Assembly: GCF_009936375.1 (NCBI RefSeq)
Contig: NZ_AP022332.1
Span: 248,001 to 312,000, forward strand
DNA length: 64,000 nucleotides
Source of the DNA: Methylosinus sp. C49
Lineage (GTDB): Bacteria; Pseudomonadota; Alphaproteobacteria; Rhizobiales; Beijerinckiaceae
Reading direction: 5' to 3'
Positions within the stretch are counted from its first letter, which is position 1; each line of letters starts with the position of its first letter. The notes under the pieces are model-generated. The model made no database searches. It was not told the origin of the DNA and saw nothing but the letters and a program-made list of their open reading frames with translations. Made by a program: the position numbers and the translations under genes. Shown piece after piece: positions 8,598 to 18,018 of this stretch.

Positions 8598-9027
8598 GCA
8601 CGATTCGGAATTCGATTCCCAGCCGATCGCCGATATCAATGTCACGCCGCTCGTCGATGTGATGCTCGTCCTGCTCATCGTCTTCATGGTCGCCGCGCCG
8701 CTGATGACCTCCGGCATTCCGGTCGATCTGCCGAAGGCGCCCGCCAAGCAGCTCAACGATCAGAAGCCGCCGATCGTCGTCAGCGTCGACGCGGGCGGAG
8801 GCTTCTTCGTCGACAAGCGCGAGGTTCCGGCGGACGGATTGCTCGCCGCGCTCAGCGACGGCAGCGAAAACAGCAAGGATCGCCGCATCCATGTGCGCGC
8901 CGACAAGACCGTGCCCTACGGCCGCGTCGTCGAGGCCATGGGGGCGATCAACGCCGCCGGCTACACCAAGGTGGCGCTGGTCTCCGAGGCGCCGACGGGC
9001 GGCGCGAAATCCGCCCCCGCGCCTTGA
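8578..9027 (+). CDS. exbD: ExbD, periplasmic-domain subunit of the TonB energising complex
   Basis: A 149-residue ExbD/TolR family protein with one N-terminal membrane helix (residues about 25-45, [18 protein letters not shown]). The preceding [13 protein letters not shown] motif carries the proton-carrying aspartate. A periplasmic domain follows, with the [21 protein letters not shown] motif. It pairs with ExbB and TonB to drive receptor-mediated uptake. The start lies 20 bp inside exbB, which suggests coupled translation. It closes the three-gene tonB-exbB-exbD operon. Confidence 0.94.
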   Translation: MAFALRKHDSEFDSQPIADINVTPLVDVMLVLLIVFMVAAPLMTSGIPVDLPKAPAKQLNDQKPPIVVSVDAGGGFFVDKREVPADGLLAALSDGSENSKDRRIHVRADKTVPYGRVVEAMGAINAAGYTKVALVSEAPTGGAKSAPAP

Positions 9028-9036
9028 TCGTATTCG

Positions 9037-9062
9037 CCTTCTCCCCGCACGCGGGGAGAAGG
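9037..9062. repeat. Perfect 12 bp inverted repeat after exbD
   Basis: CCTTCTCCCCGC and GCGGGGAGAAGG flank two bases, 10 bp after the exbD stop. There is no T run, so it is not a classic terminator. The same CCTTCTCCC...GGGAGAAGG core recurs near 52145-52283, so I treat it as a short palindromic intergenic element that may still protect or end the exbD transcript. Confidence 0.75.
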
Positions 9063-9150
9063 AATGCGGCGAAGGCCGCGCGAGCCGATCCGCCGGAAGC
9101 CAATCGAATCTGCCTGCGCTTTTTCTTCGCTGACCAGTTTCGAGCCGCCC

Positions 9151-9192
9151 CGACTTTTCACGCATCCTCGACTTTTCACGCATCCTCGACTT
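9151..9192. repeat. 18 bp tandem repeat, 2.3 copies
   Basis: The unit CGACTTTTCACGCATCCT occurs at 9151-9168 and 9169-9186, and its first six bases again at 9187-9192. It lies in the gene-free stretch between exbD and recR. No function is evident. Confidence 0.9.
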
Positions 9193-9273
9193 GGCCCGAC
9201 TACGGGTCGTCGGCGCAAACCCTCCCCAGGCGCGCCGGCGACCCGGTTTTTTATTCGGGGAAAGCTCCGCGAA

Positions 9274-9879
9274 TCAAAACGCCGTGCGGCGTTCCAGCGC
9301 TGCGGCCAGAGTGCCTTCGTCGAGATAATCCAGCTCGCCGCCGACCGGCACGCCATGGGCGAGGCGCGTCGTTTTCACGCCGAGCGGCGCCAGAAGATCG
9401 GCGAGATAATGCGCCGTCGTCTGCCCGTCGACAGTGGCGTTCACCGCGATGATCGCCTCGCGCACGGAGCCCTCGCTCACGCGCTGCATCAGGCTCGCAA
9501 TGTTCAGCTCATTGGGGCCGACGCCATCCAGGGGCGACAGCACGCCGCCGAGCACATGATAGCGCGCCGCCAGCAGCCCGGCGCGCTCCAGCGCCCAGAG
9601 ATCGGCCACCGTCTCGACAATGACCAGAATGCCCGCGTCGCGGCGTGTGTCGCGGCAGATGGCGCAAGGGTCGCTGGTGTCGATATTGCCGCAGGTCGTG
9701 CAGGTGAGAATGCGCTCATGCGCGACGCGCATCGCCTCGCCGAGCGGGCCGAGCAATTCCTCGCGCTTGCGCATCAGATGCAGCACGGCGCGCCGCGCCG
9801 AGCGCGGCCCGAGCCCGGGCAATCGCGCCAGCAATTGCACGAGGCGCTCGATCTCGGGTCCAGCGATGCGTTCGGCCAC
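9274..9879 (-). CDS. recR: RecR, recombination mediator protein
   Basis: A 201-residue RecR of normal length. The N-terminal helix-hairpin-helix ([24 protein letters not shown]) precedes a four-cysteine zinc finger ([16 protein letters not shown], about residues 57-72) and a Toprim domain ([19 protein letters not shown]...[16 protein letters not shown]). With RecF and RecO it loads RecA at gapped DNA. It is the last gene of the dnaX-ybaB-recR operon, 19 bp after ybaB, a bacterial arrangement that adds strong support. Confidence 0.97.
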   Translation of the reverse strand: MAERIAGPEIERLVQLLARLPGLGPRSARRAVLHLMRKREELLGPLGEAMRVAHERILTCTTCGNIDTSDPCAICRDTRRDAGILVIVETVADLWALERAGLLAARYHVLGGVLSPLDGVGPNELNIASLMQRVSEGSVREAIIAVNATVDGQTTAHYLADLLAPLGVKTTRLAHGVPVGGELDYLDEGTLAAALERRTAF

Positions 9880-9898
9880 TTTGTTTCGCTCGAAGCGC

Positions 9899-10222
9899 TC
9901 AGAACGGCAGCTTCAGACCCGGCGGCAGCTGCAATCCGCCGGTCACTTCCTTCATCTTCTCGGCGAGCGTCTCCTCCGCCTTGGCGCGCGCCTGCGCATG
10001 GGCGGTGACGATCAGATCCTCGAGAATGTCGCTCTCCTCCGGTTTCAAAAGGCTCGGATCGATGGCGAGGCGCTGCAGCGCGCCTTTGGCGGTCATCGTC
10101 ACGCGCACCAGCCCGCCGCCGGCCTCGCCTTCCACCAGAGTCTGGTCGAGCTGCCCTTGCAGCTCGGCCATTTTCGATTGCATGGCCTGCGCCTGCTTCA
10201 TCAGTCCCATGAAGTCGAGCAT
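9899..10222 (-). CDS. YbaB/EbfC-family nucleoid-associated protein
   Basis: A 107-residue protein beginning [22 protein letters not shown], an amphipathic helix, followed by the YbaB fold with [21 protein letters not shown] and a C-terminal helix. It forms dimers that bind DNA and organise the nucleoid. The ATG at 10222 has GGAGAGA upstream and matches the family; a longer reading to 10276 would overlap dnaX. It sits between dnaX and recR, the conserved position, with about 25 bp on the dnaX side. Confidence 0.93.
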   Translation of the reverse strand: MLDFMGLMKQAQAMQSKMAELQGQLDQTLVEGEAGGGLVRVTMTAKGALQRLAIDPSLLKPEESDILEDLIVTAHAQARAKAEETLAEKMKEVTGGLQLPPGLKLPF

Positions 10223-10247
10223 GTCTCTCTCCCCGCGCGGCGACGCT

Positions 10248-12095
10248 TCAGACGTCGTCCGGCTCCTCGTCGTCATAAGCCAATTCGGCGCCGGCCGTCG
10301 CGGCCTGCTCCGTCTCCTTGCCGCGCACGGCGACGATCTCCGCGCCGGGAAACCGCGCCAAAATGCTCGCCACCAGCGGATCGGCCTCGATCCCGGAGCG
10401 CTTCTCGCTCTCGCGGGCCACGGCTTCCTCGCGCAGCGTCGGCGCGCCGCCGGCGGCGAGCGCCACCAGCCAGCGCGTCCCGGTCCAGTCCTGCAGCTTC
10501 TGCATCAAGAGCTGCGGCAGCCGCGCCGAGCCGCCCGGCGTCAGCTCGAACTCGATGCGTCCCTGCTCGAAGCGCACGAGCCGCACTTCCGTCTCGAGCG
10601 CGATCTTCAATTGTATGTCGCGCTTCTCGCCGGCCAGGGCAACGAGGGCGCGGAAATCGGCGATTTTCACCCCCGCCGCCGGGGATGGCTCCGCGGCGCG
10701 GCGCTGGGCCGGCGCGGCGCTGGTCGCGACCACGGAAGGCGCGGGCGAGAAAGCTGCGGGCTTGGGCGCCGGCGCGAGCGCGACCGGGGGCCGCTCGCCG
10801 CCGGGCGCCGCCGCGGGGGCCGAGCCCGGCGCGGGACGCGGCGCGCCGCCTTGGCCGAAGCCGAGCTTGCGCAGCGCCTCCTCCGGCGAGGGCATTTCGG
10901 CGGCGTGGGTCAGACGCACCAGCACCATATCGGCGCTGGCGAGAGGACGCGGCGAACTGCGCAGCTCGTCGACGCCCTTCATCAAAATCTGCCACGCCCG
11001 CGTCAGCACGGAAATGGAGAGCGTTCCCGCGGCGTCGCCGCCGCGGCGGCGCTCCTCTTCCGTCAGCGCATTGGATTGCGCGGCGTCCGGCGCGAGCTTC
11101 AGCCGCGTCACCAGATGGGTGAATTCAGCGAGCTCCAGCAGCACTTGCGCCGGATCGGCGCCGCCGTCGTATTGGTCCTGAAGCAAAGCGATGGCGGCGG
11201 CGATCTCGCCCTTCATCGCCGCCTCGAAGAGATCGATGACGCGGGATTTGTCGGCGACGCCGAGCATCAGCCGCAAATCCTGCGCGGCGATCGCGCCGCC
11301 GCCCGCCGCGCCGTGGGCGATGGCCTGATCGAGCAGCGACAGCGCGTCGCGCGCCGAGCCTTCCGCCGCGCGGGCGACCATGGCCAGCGCCTCGTCCTCG
11401 ATCGTCACGCTCTCGAGATCGCAGATCTTGCGCAAATGCGCCGCGAGCAGGCCCGCGTCTATGCGGCGCAGATCGAAGCGCTGGCAGCGCGAGCGCACGG
11501 TGACGGGAACCTTGTCGATCTCCGTCGTCGCGAAGATGAATTTCACATGTTCCGGCGGCTCTTCCAGCGTCTTCAGCAGGCCGTTGAACGCGGCCTTGGA
11601 GAGCATGTGCACTTCGTCGATGATGTAGACTTTGACGCGCGCCATCACCGGCCGATAGCGCGCATTCTCGATGATCTCGCGAATATCGTCGATGCCGGTG
11701 TGCGAGGCGGCGTCCATCTCCAGCACGTCCGGGTGGCGCGAATCGATGATCGCCTGACAATGCGCGCCGAGCGCGTCCATATGGATCGTCGGGCGATCGA
11801 CGGCGGGGCGGCCGTCCCGCGCGGGAAGCTCGTAATTGAAGGCGCGGGCGAGAATGCGCGCGGTGGTCGTCTTGCCGACGCCGCGCACGCCGGTCAAGAG
11901 ATAGGCCTGATGGATACGGTTCAGCTCGAAGGCGTTCTCGAGCGTGCGCACCATCGGCTCCTGGCCGATGAGATCGGCGAAGCCGGAGGGACGATATTTG
12001 CGCGCCAGCACGCGATAGGCGGCCTGCCCCTCGCGCTTGGCCTGCGGCTCGGCGGGAAAAAGGGCGTCGGATGGCGCAGAATGCTCGTCGTCCAT
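10248..12095 (-). CDS. dnaX: DNA polymerase III gamma/tau subunit (DnaX)
   Basis: A 615-residue clamp-loader ATPase. An AAA+ domain lies at about residues 30-250, with Walker A GVRGVGKTTTAR, Walker B-type IIDEVHMLS, and the SRC arginine-finger region TVRSRCQRFDL. The zinc-binding loop known from E. coli keeps only one cysteine (GAHC), as is common in alphaproteobacteria. Domain III and a Pro/Ala-rich linker (about 420-490) lead to a tau-like C-terminus that contacts the polymerase. I saw no obvious slippery run that would argue for a programmed gamma product. First gene of the dnaX-ybaB-recR operon, directly downstream of the SRP RNA. Confidence 0.97.
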   Translation of the reverse strand: MDDEHSAPSDALFPAEPQAKREGQAAYRVLARKYRPSGFADLIGQEPMVRTLENAFELNRIHQAYLLTGVRGVGKTTTARILARAFNYELPARDGRPAVDRPTIHMDALGAHCQAIIDSRHPDVLEMDAASHTGIDDIREIIENARYRPVMARVKVYIIDEVHMLSKAAFNGLLKTLEEPPEHVKFIFATTEIDKVPVTVRSRCQRFDLRRIDAGLLAAHLRKICDLESVTIEDEALAMVARAAEGSARDALSLLDQAIAHGAAGGGAIAAQDLRLMLGVADKSRVIDLFEAAMKGEIAAAIALLQDQYDGGADPAQVLLELAEFTHLVTRLKLAPDAAQSNALTEEERRRGGDAAGTLSISVLTRAWQILMKGVDELRSSPRPLASADMVLVRLTHAAEMPSPEEALRKLGFGQGGAPRPAPGSAPAAAPGGERPPVALAPAPKPAAFSPAPSVVATSAAPAQRRAAEPSPAAGVKIADFRALVALAGEKRDIQLKIALETEVRLVRFEQGRIEFELTPGGSARLPQLLMQKLQDWTGTRWLVALAAGGAPTLREEAVARESEKRSGIEADPLVASILARFPGAEIVAVRGKETEQAATAGAELAYDDEEPDDV

Positions 12096-12153
12096 CTTAT
12101 CGCCCGGAGGGGGTCCGCCCTTTGGTCGGCGCCGGGGCGGCGGCGCAAAAAGT

Positions 12154-12253
12154 GGGAGGCTGGACGAAGACCCGCCCGGAACTCGTTAGGGCTGCTTCCT
12201 TCCGGACCTGACCCGGTTGGCGAGTGGAGCGTCCACCGCCAACCTCCCGCGCC
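12154..12253 (-). ncRNA. ffs: Small signal recognition particle RNA (4.5S RNA)
   Basis: On the minus strand the segment carries the SRP RNA apical hairpin: GGTTGGCGG...CCGCCAACC-type pairing around GGTCAGGTCCGGAAGGAAGCA, including the GGAA tetraloop and the asymmetric loop bound by Ffh. The outer ends (GGGCGCGGGAGG and CCAGCCTCCC) can close the long helix. This is the short, Alu-less bacterial form of about 100 nt. Location next to dnaX is common in bacteria. The exact ends are estimated from pairing. Confidence 0.95.
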
Positions 12254-12294
12254 CTATGTGGCAAAACTCGCGCGCCGGCGCAAGAGCGCCTTTG

Positions 12295-12726
12295 CTAATG
12301 CTCCCCCTTGCCCACCTCGCGCGCCTTGGCGGCGAGCTTCTCGGTCTGCTCGCTGATGTCGGCGATGATCTTGCCGGCCGCCTCCTGGCTCGCCTTGGTG
12401 GCCTGCTCGCTCGCGCTCTGGGCGGAGACGAAAGCCTCTTTGGCGAGATTGGAGCACAGCTCGCCGACGCGCGAGGCGCGGGCGAAGAAATCGCCATAGG
12501 CGTTGCGGTAGAACTCCGACTGCAATTGCACGATGTCGTCGATTTTCTGCACGCGCATCAGCTTCTCGAAATAATTGCGGCTATTGTCGAGCGATTGCTT
12601 GGAGTAGTCGGTCGCCTCCTCCGCTATGGCGCGCAGGCTCTTGGCGGTGGAACTGGTCGCGGTGTTGAAGGCGTCGAGCTGATATTTTCCGAGATCACGA
12701 AAATCGTCGAAATTCAGATTGGCCAT
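12295..12726 (-). CDS. Phasin family protein
   Basis: A 143-residue, almost entirely helical protein with the phasin_2 pattern. LDAFNTATSSTAKSLRAIAEEATDYSKQSLDNSRNYFEKLMRVQKIDDIVQLQSEFYRNAYGDFFARASRVGEL is the core, with an Ala/Lys-rich tail. Phasins coat polyhydroxybutyrate granules and control their size. The ATG at 12726 is preceded by a purine-rich GGGAGGATGC; a longer reading would add 40 arginine-rich residues. It stands alone between ffs and kup. The function fits an organism that makes PHB, although no PHA synthase lies in the window. Confidence 0.85.
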   Translation of the reverse strand: MANLNFDDFRDLGKYQLDAFNTATSSTAKSLRAIAEEATDYSKQSLDNSRNYFEKLMRVQKIDDIVQLQSEFYRNAYGDFFARASRVGELCSNLAKEAFVSAQSASEQATKASQEAAGKIIADISEQTEKLAAKAREVGKGEH

Positions 12727-12882
12727 CGCATCCTCCCGCCGGTCGCGGCGCGTGGGAGGCGGCCCTCCGAGGCTACGCGCACGCGACGCTGCTCGCTGGC
12801 GCGATTCTCGGAAATGCGCGGCGCGCGCGCAAATCGTGGAAACCACGTAATCGCGCTCGCGCCCGCGCTGCTCGGCGAGGCG

Positions 12883-14835
12883 TCAGATCGTCAGCTGAGC
12901 GCCGAGTTCCACCACACGGTCGGTCGGTATGGAGAAGAAGTCCGTGGCGTTGGCCGATTGCCGGGTCAGCGCGACATAGAGCCTGTCCTGCCAGACCGGC
13001 ATTTCCGAGGCCGGGCTCTCCTTGATCGAGCGCCGGCCGAGGAAGAAGGAGGTGGTCATAATATCGTATTTGACCCCCGCCTTGCGCATCGCCGCCAGCG
13101 CCGCCGGCACGCGCGGGCTCTCCATGAAGCCGAAGTGCAGAGTCGCGCGGGTGAAGTCGGGCGCGAGCTTCTCGATCTCGAAGCGCTTTTCCGGCGGCAC
13201 GCGCGGCGTGTCCTCCGTGTTCACGCATATGACCAGCACGCGCTCGTGCAGCACCTTATTGTGCTTGAGATTATGCAGCAGCGCGGTGGGCGCGACCTCC
13301 GGGTCGCTGGTCAGGAAGACGGCCGTGCCGGGCACGCGCGTCGGCTTGGATTTCTCCAGCATGGCGATGAGATCGCGGATGGGGATCGAATCGCGATGCG
13401 TCTTCTCCGCGAGCAGCGAGGTGCCGCGCACCCAGGTCCACATCACCACCATGGAGCCGCCGCCGAGCAGCAACGGAACCCAGCCGCCCTCGACCACCTT
13501 CATCAGATTGGCGGCCAGAAAGGCGAGATCGACGGTGAGGAAGGCCAGGATGAACAGCGACGCCGCCCACAGCGGCCAATGCCATTTGCGCCACACGACG
13601 ATAAAGGCGAGCGCCGTCGTCGTCACCATCGTGCCGGTCACGGCGATGCCATAGGCGGAGGCGAGCGCGCTCGAGCTCTTGAAGGCCGTGACCAGCACCA
13701 GCACGCCGATCAGCAGCAGCCGATTGACGCGGCCGATATAGATCTGCCCCTCCTGCGTCGCGGAAGTGTGGGTGATCTCGAGGCGCGGCAGCAGGCCGAG
13801 TTGTATCGCCTGGCGCACGATGGAGAAGGCGCCGGTGATGACCGCCTGGCTGGCGATGACGGTGGCGAGCGTCGAGAGAATGACCAGCGGCAGCAGCGCC
13901 CAGTCCGGCGCCAGCAGGAAGAAGGGATTCTCGATCGCCTTGGGATCGGCGAGGATCAACGCGCCCTGGCCGAGATAATTGAGGAACAGGGCCGGCAGCA
14001 CGAAGAAGATCCAGGCGATCTGGATCGGCGCGCGGCCGAAATGGCCCATATCGGCGTAGAGCGCCTCGGCGCCGGTGACGACGAGGAAGACCGAGCCCAG
14101 CACGGCGAAGCCGATCCAGCCATGGGTCAGCAGAAACATGAAGCCATGGCGCGGATCGAAGGCGCGCAGCACCTGCGGGGCATCGCCGATATGGGAGGCG
14201 CCGAGCGCCGCCATCACGATGAAGAAGATCGCCATCACCGGGCCGAACAGCGCGGCGACGCGCGCCGTGCCATGGCTCTGCCCCCAGAACAGCGAGACGA
14301 GAATCGCGACGGTGATGGGGAAGACGAACTCGCCGAATTTCGGATTGACGATCTCGAGGCCCTCGACCGCCGATAGCACGGAGATGGCCGGCGTGATGAT
14401 GGCGTCGCCAGAGAACAGCGCCGCGCCGGCGACGCCGAGCAGGAAGACAGGGGTCGCGCGCCGGCCCAGCGCGCTCTGCGCCAGCGCCATCAGCGAGAGA
14501 ATGCCGCCCTCGCCGCGATTGTCGGCGCGCATCAGGAAGAACACATATTTCGCGGTGACGGTGAAGATCAGCGCGAAAATGAGCAGCGAGATCGTGCCGA
14601 TGACGACATCCTCGCCGAGCCCGCCGGATTTGGCGTGGGCGAGCGACTCGCGCAGCGCATAGAGCGGGCTGGTGCCGATATCGCCATAGACGACGCCGAT
14701 CGAGCCGATGATGAGGCCGGCGGCGTTCGCCGAGCCGTGTCCCTCGGCGACGGGCGCCGGCTGCGTCGCCGACGCGCCCTCCGCGTCGCATCGAGAGGAA
14801 GAGCCCGCCGCGTCACGCGCCACATTGGGATCCAT
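12883..14835 (-). CDS. kup: Kup-family potassium uptake transporter
   Basis: A 650-residue KUP/HAK/KT protein. About twelve membrane helices occupy residues 40-450, starting with the signature IIGSIGVVYGDIGTSPLYALRES, and a soluble C-terminal domain of about 180 residues follows (GTAVFLTSDPEVAPTALLHNLKHNKVLHERVLVICVN). It is a K+/H+ symporter. I chose the ATG at 14835, which has GAGGAA six bases upstream; an ATG at 14856 lacks one. The N-terminal 40 residues are polar and variable. It is transcribed away from hpnB, and the 278 bp between them must hold both promoters. Confidence 0.95.
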   Translation of the reverse strand: MDPNVARDAAGSSSRCDAEGASATQPAPVAEGHGSANAAGLIIGSIGVVYGDIGTSPLYALRESLAHAKSGGLGEDVVIGTISLLIFALIFTVTAKYVFFLMRADNRGEGGILSLMALAQSALGRRATPVFLLGVAGAALFSGDAIITPAISVLSAVEGLEIVNPKFGEFVFPITVAILVSLFWGQSHGTARVAALFGPVMAIFFIVMAALGASHIGDAPQVLRAFDPRHGFMFLLTHGWIGFAVLGSVFLVVTGAEALYADMGHFGRAPIQIAWIFFVLPALFLNYLGQGALILADPKAIENPFFLLAPDWALLPLVILSTLATVIASQAVITGAFSIVRQAIQLGLLPRLEITHTSATQEGQIYIGRVNRLLLIGVLVLVTAFKSSSALASAYGIAVTGTMVTTTALAFIVVWRKWHWPLWAASLFILAFLTVDLAFLAANLMKVVEGGWVPLLLGGGSMVVMWTWVRGTSLLAEKTHRDSIPIRDLIAMLEKSKPTRVPGTAVFLTSDPEVAPTALLHNLKHNKVLHERVLVICVNTEDTPRVPPEKRFEIEKLAPDFTRATLHFGFMESPRVPAALAAMRKAGVKYDIMTTSFFLGRRSIKESPASEMPVWQDRLYVALTRQSANATDFFSIPTDRVVELGAQLTI

Positions 14836-15113
14836 GGAAATTTCCTCGAATGACATCGGAATGCGCGGGCGCGCCGCCGGTCCCTCGACATGCTGTTCGG
14901 CATGCTCGGACCCGGCTGCGCCGGCGCGGCGATATACGCCTGTTCCAGATAGAAGAGAAGCCGCCGCCGGCCATTTCTGAGGAAAATCCCGTAGACGCGG
15001 GCGGTTGCGGCGCGCCGGCCGCCGGCCGGGCTGGCCTCGCGGCCGCGGCGATGCTATGGCCGAGCCCTCGTCACATCGTCCCCGGCGACCCCGGCGACGC
15101 GAACGCTCGGAAT

Positions 15114-16265
15114 ATGATCGCGATTGTCCTCGGAGGCGTCGGCCTCCTCGTCTGGCTCTATCTCCTGCTCGGCAATGGCGGCTTCTGGCGCCTCACTGAG
15201 CACGACCGCCGTTTCGTCCCCAAGGGCGCGCAGGCTCCCAAGGGCGTCCGCGTCGTCGCCGTCATTCCGGCGCGCGATGAGGCGGATGTCGTCGCCATCG
15301 GCCTTCGATCCTTGTTCCGCCAGGAGTTTTCGGGCCGGCTCGAGATCGTCCTCGTCGATGACGAGAGCTCCGACGGCACGGCCGAGGTCGCCCGCACCTG
15401 CGCCCGCGAGGAGGGCGCCGAGGATCGGCTCACCGTGCTCCAGGGGCGCCCGGAGCAGGGCTGGACCGGCAAGCTCGCGGCCATGGACCGCGGCTTCGCC
15501 CATGTGCTCTCCTCCGGCGTCTCGCCCGATTTCGTGCTGTTCTGCGACGCCGACATCGCCTTCGCACCGGGCCTCGTCGAGCGGCTGGTCGCCGGGGCGG
15601 CGGCGCGCGGGACGGTGCTCTCCTCGCTGATGGTCAAGCTGCGCTGCGAGAGCCTCGCCGAGCGCTGGTTCGTGCCGGCTTTCGTCTTCTTCTTCCAAAT
15701 GCTCTACCCCTTCCCGCGCGTGAACGACCCGAAAAGCCCGGTCGCCGGGGCGGCCGGCGGGGTGATGCTGGTGCGCCCGGCGGCGCTGGAGGAGGCCGGC
15801 GGCCTGCAACAAATCCGCGGCGCGCTGATCGACGATTGCGCGCTCGGCAAGCTCATGAAGAAGCAGGGGCCGATCTGGCTCGGCCTCACCGACGACGCTT
15901 GGAGCCTGCGGCCCTATCCGTATTTGCGCGATATAGAGCAGATGGTGACGCGCTCGGCCTATGCGCAATTGGGCTATTCTCCCTGGCGTCTCGCCGGCGC
16001 GGTTCTCGGCATGGGCCTCGTCTATCTCGCGCCGCCCATTCTCGCCTTCGCGGCGCCAGAGCCGGCGGCCTATATCGCGCTCGTCGCCTATCTATTGATG
16101 GCGCAGTCCTATATGCCGTCTCTGCGTTTCTACGGACGCAATCGGCTGGGCGCCTTCGCCTTGCCGGCGGTCGCCGCCTGCTATACGTGGTTCACGCTAT
16201 TGTCCGCTTGGCGGCACACACGCGGGCGCGGCGGCGCGTGGAAGGGCCGCTATCAGGCCCCCTGA
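15114..16265 (+). CDS. hpnB: HpnB, hopene-associated glycosyltransferase
   Basis: A 383-residue family-2 glycosyltransferase with an N-terminal membrane helix (residues 2-22). The GT-A core has VVAVIPARDEADVV, VLVDDESSDGTAEVA and the DXD-like FCDADIAFAPG, and later DDCALGKLMKKQG. Three or so C-terminal helices (about 290-365) anchor it. It matches HpnB of hopanoid clusters, whose exact role is not settled. The frame stays open upstream to 14850, but the ATG at 15114 gives the family length and start. It leads the operon and is followed 5 bp later by hpnC. Confidence 0.9.
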   Translation: MIAIVLGGVGLLVWLYLLLGNGGFWRLTEHDRRFVPKGAQAPKGVRVVAVIPARDEADVVAIGLRSLFRQEFSGRLEIVLVDDESSDGTAEVARTCAREEGAEDRLTVLQGRPEQGWTGKLAAMDRGFAHVLSSGVSPDFVLFCDADIAFAPGLVERLVAGAAARGTVLSSLMVKLRCESLAERWFVPAFVFFFQMLYPFPRVNDPKSPVAGAAGGVMLVRPAALEEAGGLQQIRGALIDDCALGKLMKKQGPIWLGLTDDAWSLRPYPYLRDIEQMVTRSAYAQLGYSPWRLAGAVLGMGLVYLAPPILAFAAPEPAAYIALVAYLLMAQSYMPSLRFYGRNRLGAFALPAVAACYTWFTLLSAWRHTRGRGGAWKGRYQAP

Positions 16266-16270
16266 GGAGG

Positions 16271-17158
16271 ATGAGCGATCACATGAGCGACATCGCCGCC
16301 GCCGCTTCGGGGAAGGGCCATAAGGACGAGAATTTCCCCGTCGCCTCTCTCTTCGCGCCGCGCCATCGCGCGGCCGTGCTGGCTTTCTACGATTTCGTGC
16401 GCGCGGCGGACGATATCTCCGACCATGCGACGCTCCCGGCCGATCAGAAGATCGCCATGCTGGACCGCATGGAGGCGGCGCTGCTCGGCTCCGGCGAGGA
16501 TATCCCCGTCGCAGCAAAGCTGCGCGCCGAGCTGGCCGCGCGCGGCCTCGAGCCCCGCCATGCGCAGGATCTGCTCATTGCCTTTCGCCGCGATGTGACG
16601 CAATTGCGCTATCGCGACTGGGACGATCTCATTGATTATTGCCGCTATTCGGCCATGCCGGTCGGCCGCTTCGTGCTGGACGTCCATGGCGAGGATCGCG
16701 CGCGGACATGGGCGGCCAATGACGCCCTCTGCGCGGCGCTGCAGATCATCAATCATCTGCAGGATTGCGCGAAAGATTATCGCAATCTCGATCGCGTCTA
16801 TCTGCCGCAGGACATGCTCGCCGCCAATGGCGCGGGCGTCGAGATGCTCGCCGCCGATCGCGCCTCGCCGCAGCTCGCCGCGACATTGCGCGCGCTGGCC
16901 GAGCGCACGCAGGGGCTGCTGAAGGAGAGCGCGCCCTTCGCCGATCTCATCGTCGACACGCGCCTCGCCATGGAAGTGGGCGCGATCCAGCGCCTCGCCG
17001 AGACGCTCACCGCGCGGCTGCGCGTCGCCGATCCGCTGAGCGAGAAGGTCCACGCCTCCAAGCGCCAATATCTGCTCACGGCGCTCGCCGGCGCCGGGAC
17101 CACTCTGCTGCGCCGGCTCATATCGCCGCGCGTCGTCGCCGCGAGCGTCGCGCGATGA
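16271..17158 (+). CDS. hpnC: HpnC, hydroxysqualene synthase
   Basis: About 295 residues with the squalene/phytoene synthase fold. FYDFVRAADDISDH (first Asp-rich motif, about residue 45) and NHLQDCAKDYRNLDRVYLP (second motif, about residue 165) bind diphosphate-magnesium. In the HpnCDE route HpnC turns presqualene diphosphate into hydroxysqualene. Start is ambiguous: ATG at 16271 directly abuts GAGGAGG, and an in-frame ATG at 16283 lies 12 bases from it; the protein differs by four residues. The stop overlaps the hpnD start (ATGA). Confidence 0.93.
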   Translation: MSDHMSDIAAAASGKGHKDENFPVASLFAPRHRAAVLAFYDFVRAADDISDHATLPADQKIAMLDRMEAALLGSGEDIPVAAKLRAELAARGLEPRHAQDLLIAFRRDVTQLRYRDWDDLIDYCRYSAMPVGRFVLDVHGEDRARTWAANDALCAALQIINHLQDCAKDYRNLDRVYLPQDMLAANGAGVEMLAADRASPQLAATLRALAERTQGLLKESAPFADLIVDTRLAMEVGAIQRLAETLTARLRVADPLSEKVHASKRQYLLTALAGAGTTLLRRLISPRVVAASVAR

Positions 17159-18018
17159 GCGTCGAGACGATCGCCCCCGAGGCGCCGCGGGTCGCCGCGA
17201 AAAGCTCTTTCTATCTCGCCATGCGCATTCTCGAGCCCGAGCGGCGCGATGCGATGTATGCGATCTACGGCTTCTGCCGCGCCGTCGACGATATCGCGGA
17301 TGAGGAGGGCGACCGCGCCTTGCGCCTCTCCCAGCTCGACGATTGGCGGCGCGATCTCGATGCGCTCTACGCCGGCCGCACGCATAAGCGTTGCGCCGAT
17401 CTGGCGCGGCCGGTGCGCCGCTTCGGCCTCGAGCGCGCCGATTTCGAGGCGGTCATAGACGGGATGGCGATGGATGTCGTCGAGGACATTCGCGCGCCGG
17501 AATGGGATCGGCTCGATCTCTATTGCGATCATGTCGCGAGCGCCGTGGGGCGGCTCTCCGTGCGCGTCTTCGGTCTCGCCGACGAGGCGGATTGCGCCGC
17601 CGGCGCGCTGCCGACCAAGGCGCGAATGCTCGCCTATCACATGGGCCGCGCCTTGCAGCTCACCAATATTCTGCGCGATCTCGACGAGGACGAGGCGCGC
17701 GGTCGGCTCTATCTGCCGCGCGAGGCGTTGGAGGCCGCAGGCGTCACCGATTTCGCGCGCGGCGCAGTGCTGGCGCACCCCGGCCTTCAGCAAGTCTGCG
17801 CTGCAGTGGCCGAGCGCGCGCGCAAGCATTATGCGGAATCGGAGCTGCTGATGCGCGTCTCGCCGCAGCGCGCGGTGAAGGCGCCCTATCTGATGGCGAC
17901 GGCCTATCGCTCGGTTCTCGACCGTCTGGTGGCGCGCGGCTTCGCGCCGCCACGGGCGCCGGTCTCCGCCTCGCGGACAAAGGTCCTGCTGGCCCTGCTG
18001 AGATTCGCGCTGACGTGA
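17155..18018 (+). CDS. hpnD: HpnD, presqualene diphosphate synthase
   Basis: A 287-residue squalene/phytoene synthase family enzyme with the first motif YGFCRAVDDIADEEGD (about residues 40-55) and the second motif QLTNILRDLDEDEARGRLYLP (about residues 165-185). It condenses two farnesyl diphosphates to presqualene diphosphate, the first step of the three-enzyme squalene route. The ATG overlaps the hpnC stop and its own stop overlaps the GTG start of hpnE, so translation of hpnC-D-E is tightly coupled. Phytoene synthase is the main alternative, but gene order settles it. Confidence 0.95.
   Translation: MSVETIAPEAPRVAAKSSFYLAMRILEPERRDAMYAIYGFCRAVDDIADEEGDRALRLSQLDDWRRDLDALYAGRTHKRCADLARPVRRFGLERADFEAVIDGMAMDVVEDIRAPEWDRLDLYCDHVASAVGRLSVRVFGLADEADCAAGALPTKARMLAYHMGRALQLTNILRDLDEDEARGRLYLPREALEAAGVTDFARGAVLAHPGLQQVCAAVAERARKHYAESELLMRVSPQRAVKAPYLMATAYRSVLDRLVARGFAPPRAPVSASRTKVLLALLRFALT

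Noticed and set aside
7038-8756. 572-residue minus-strand frame opposite tonB-exbB-exbD
   Set aside because: Arg-rich shadow without motifs; the plus strand encodes a complete tonB-exbB-exbD operon with ribosome-binding sites.
9151-9192. CRISPR array
   Set aside because: Only 2.3 directly abutting copies with no spacers.
9981-14376. Long plus-strand frames opposite dnaX and kup (791 and 719 codons)
   Set aside because: No known domains and biased composition; dnaX, the SRP RNA, the phasin and kup on the minus strand explain the region.
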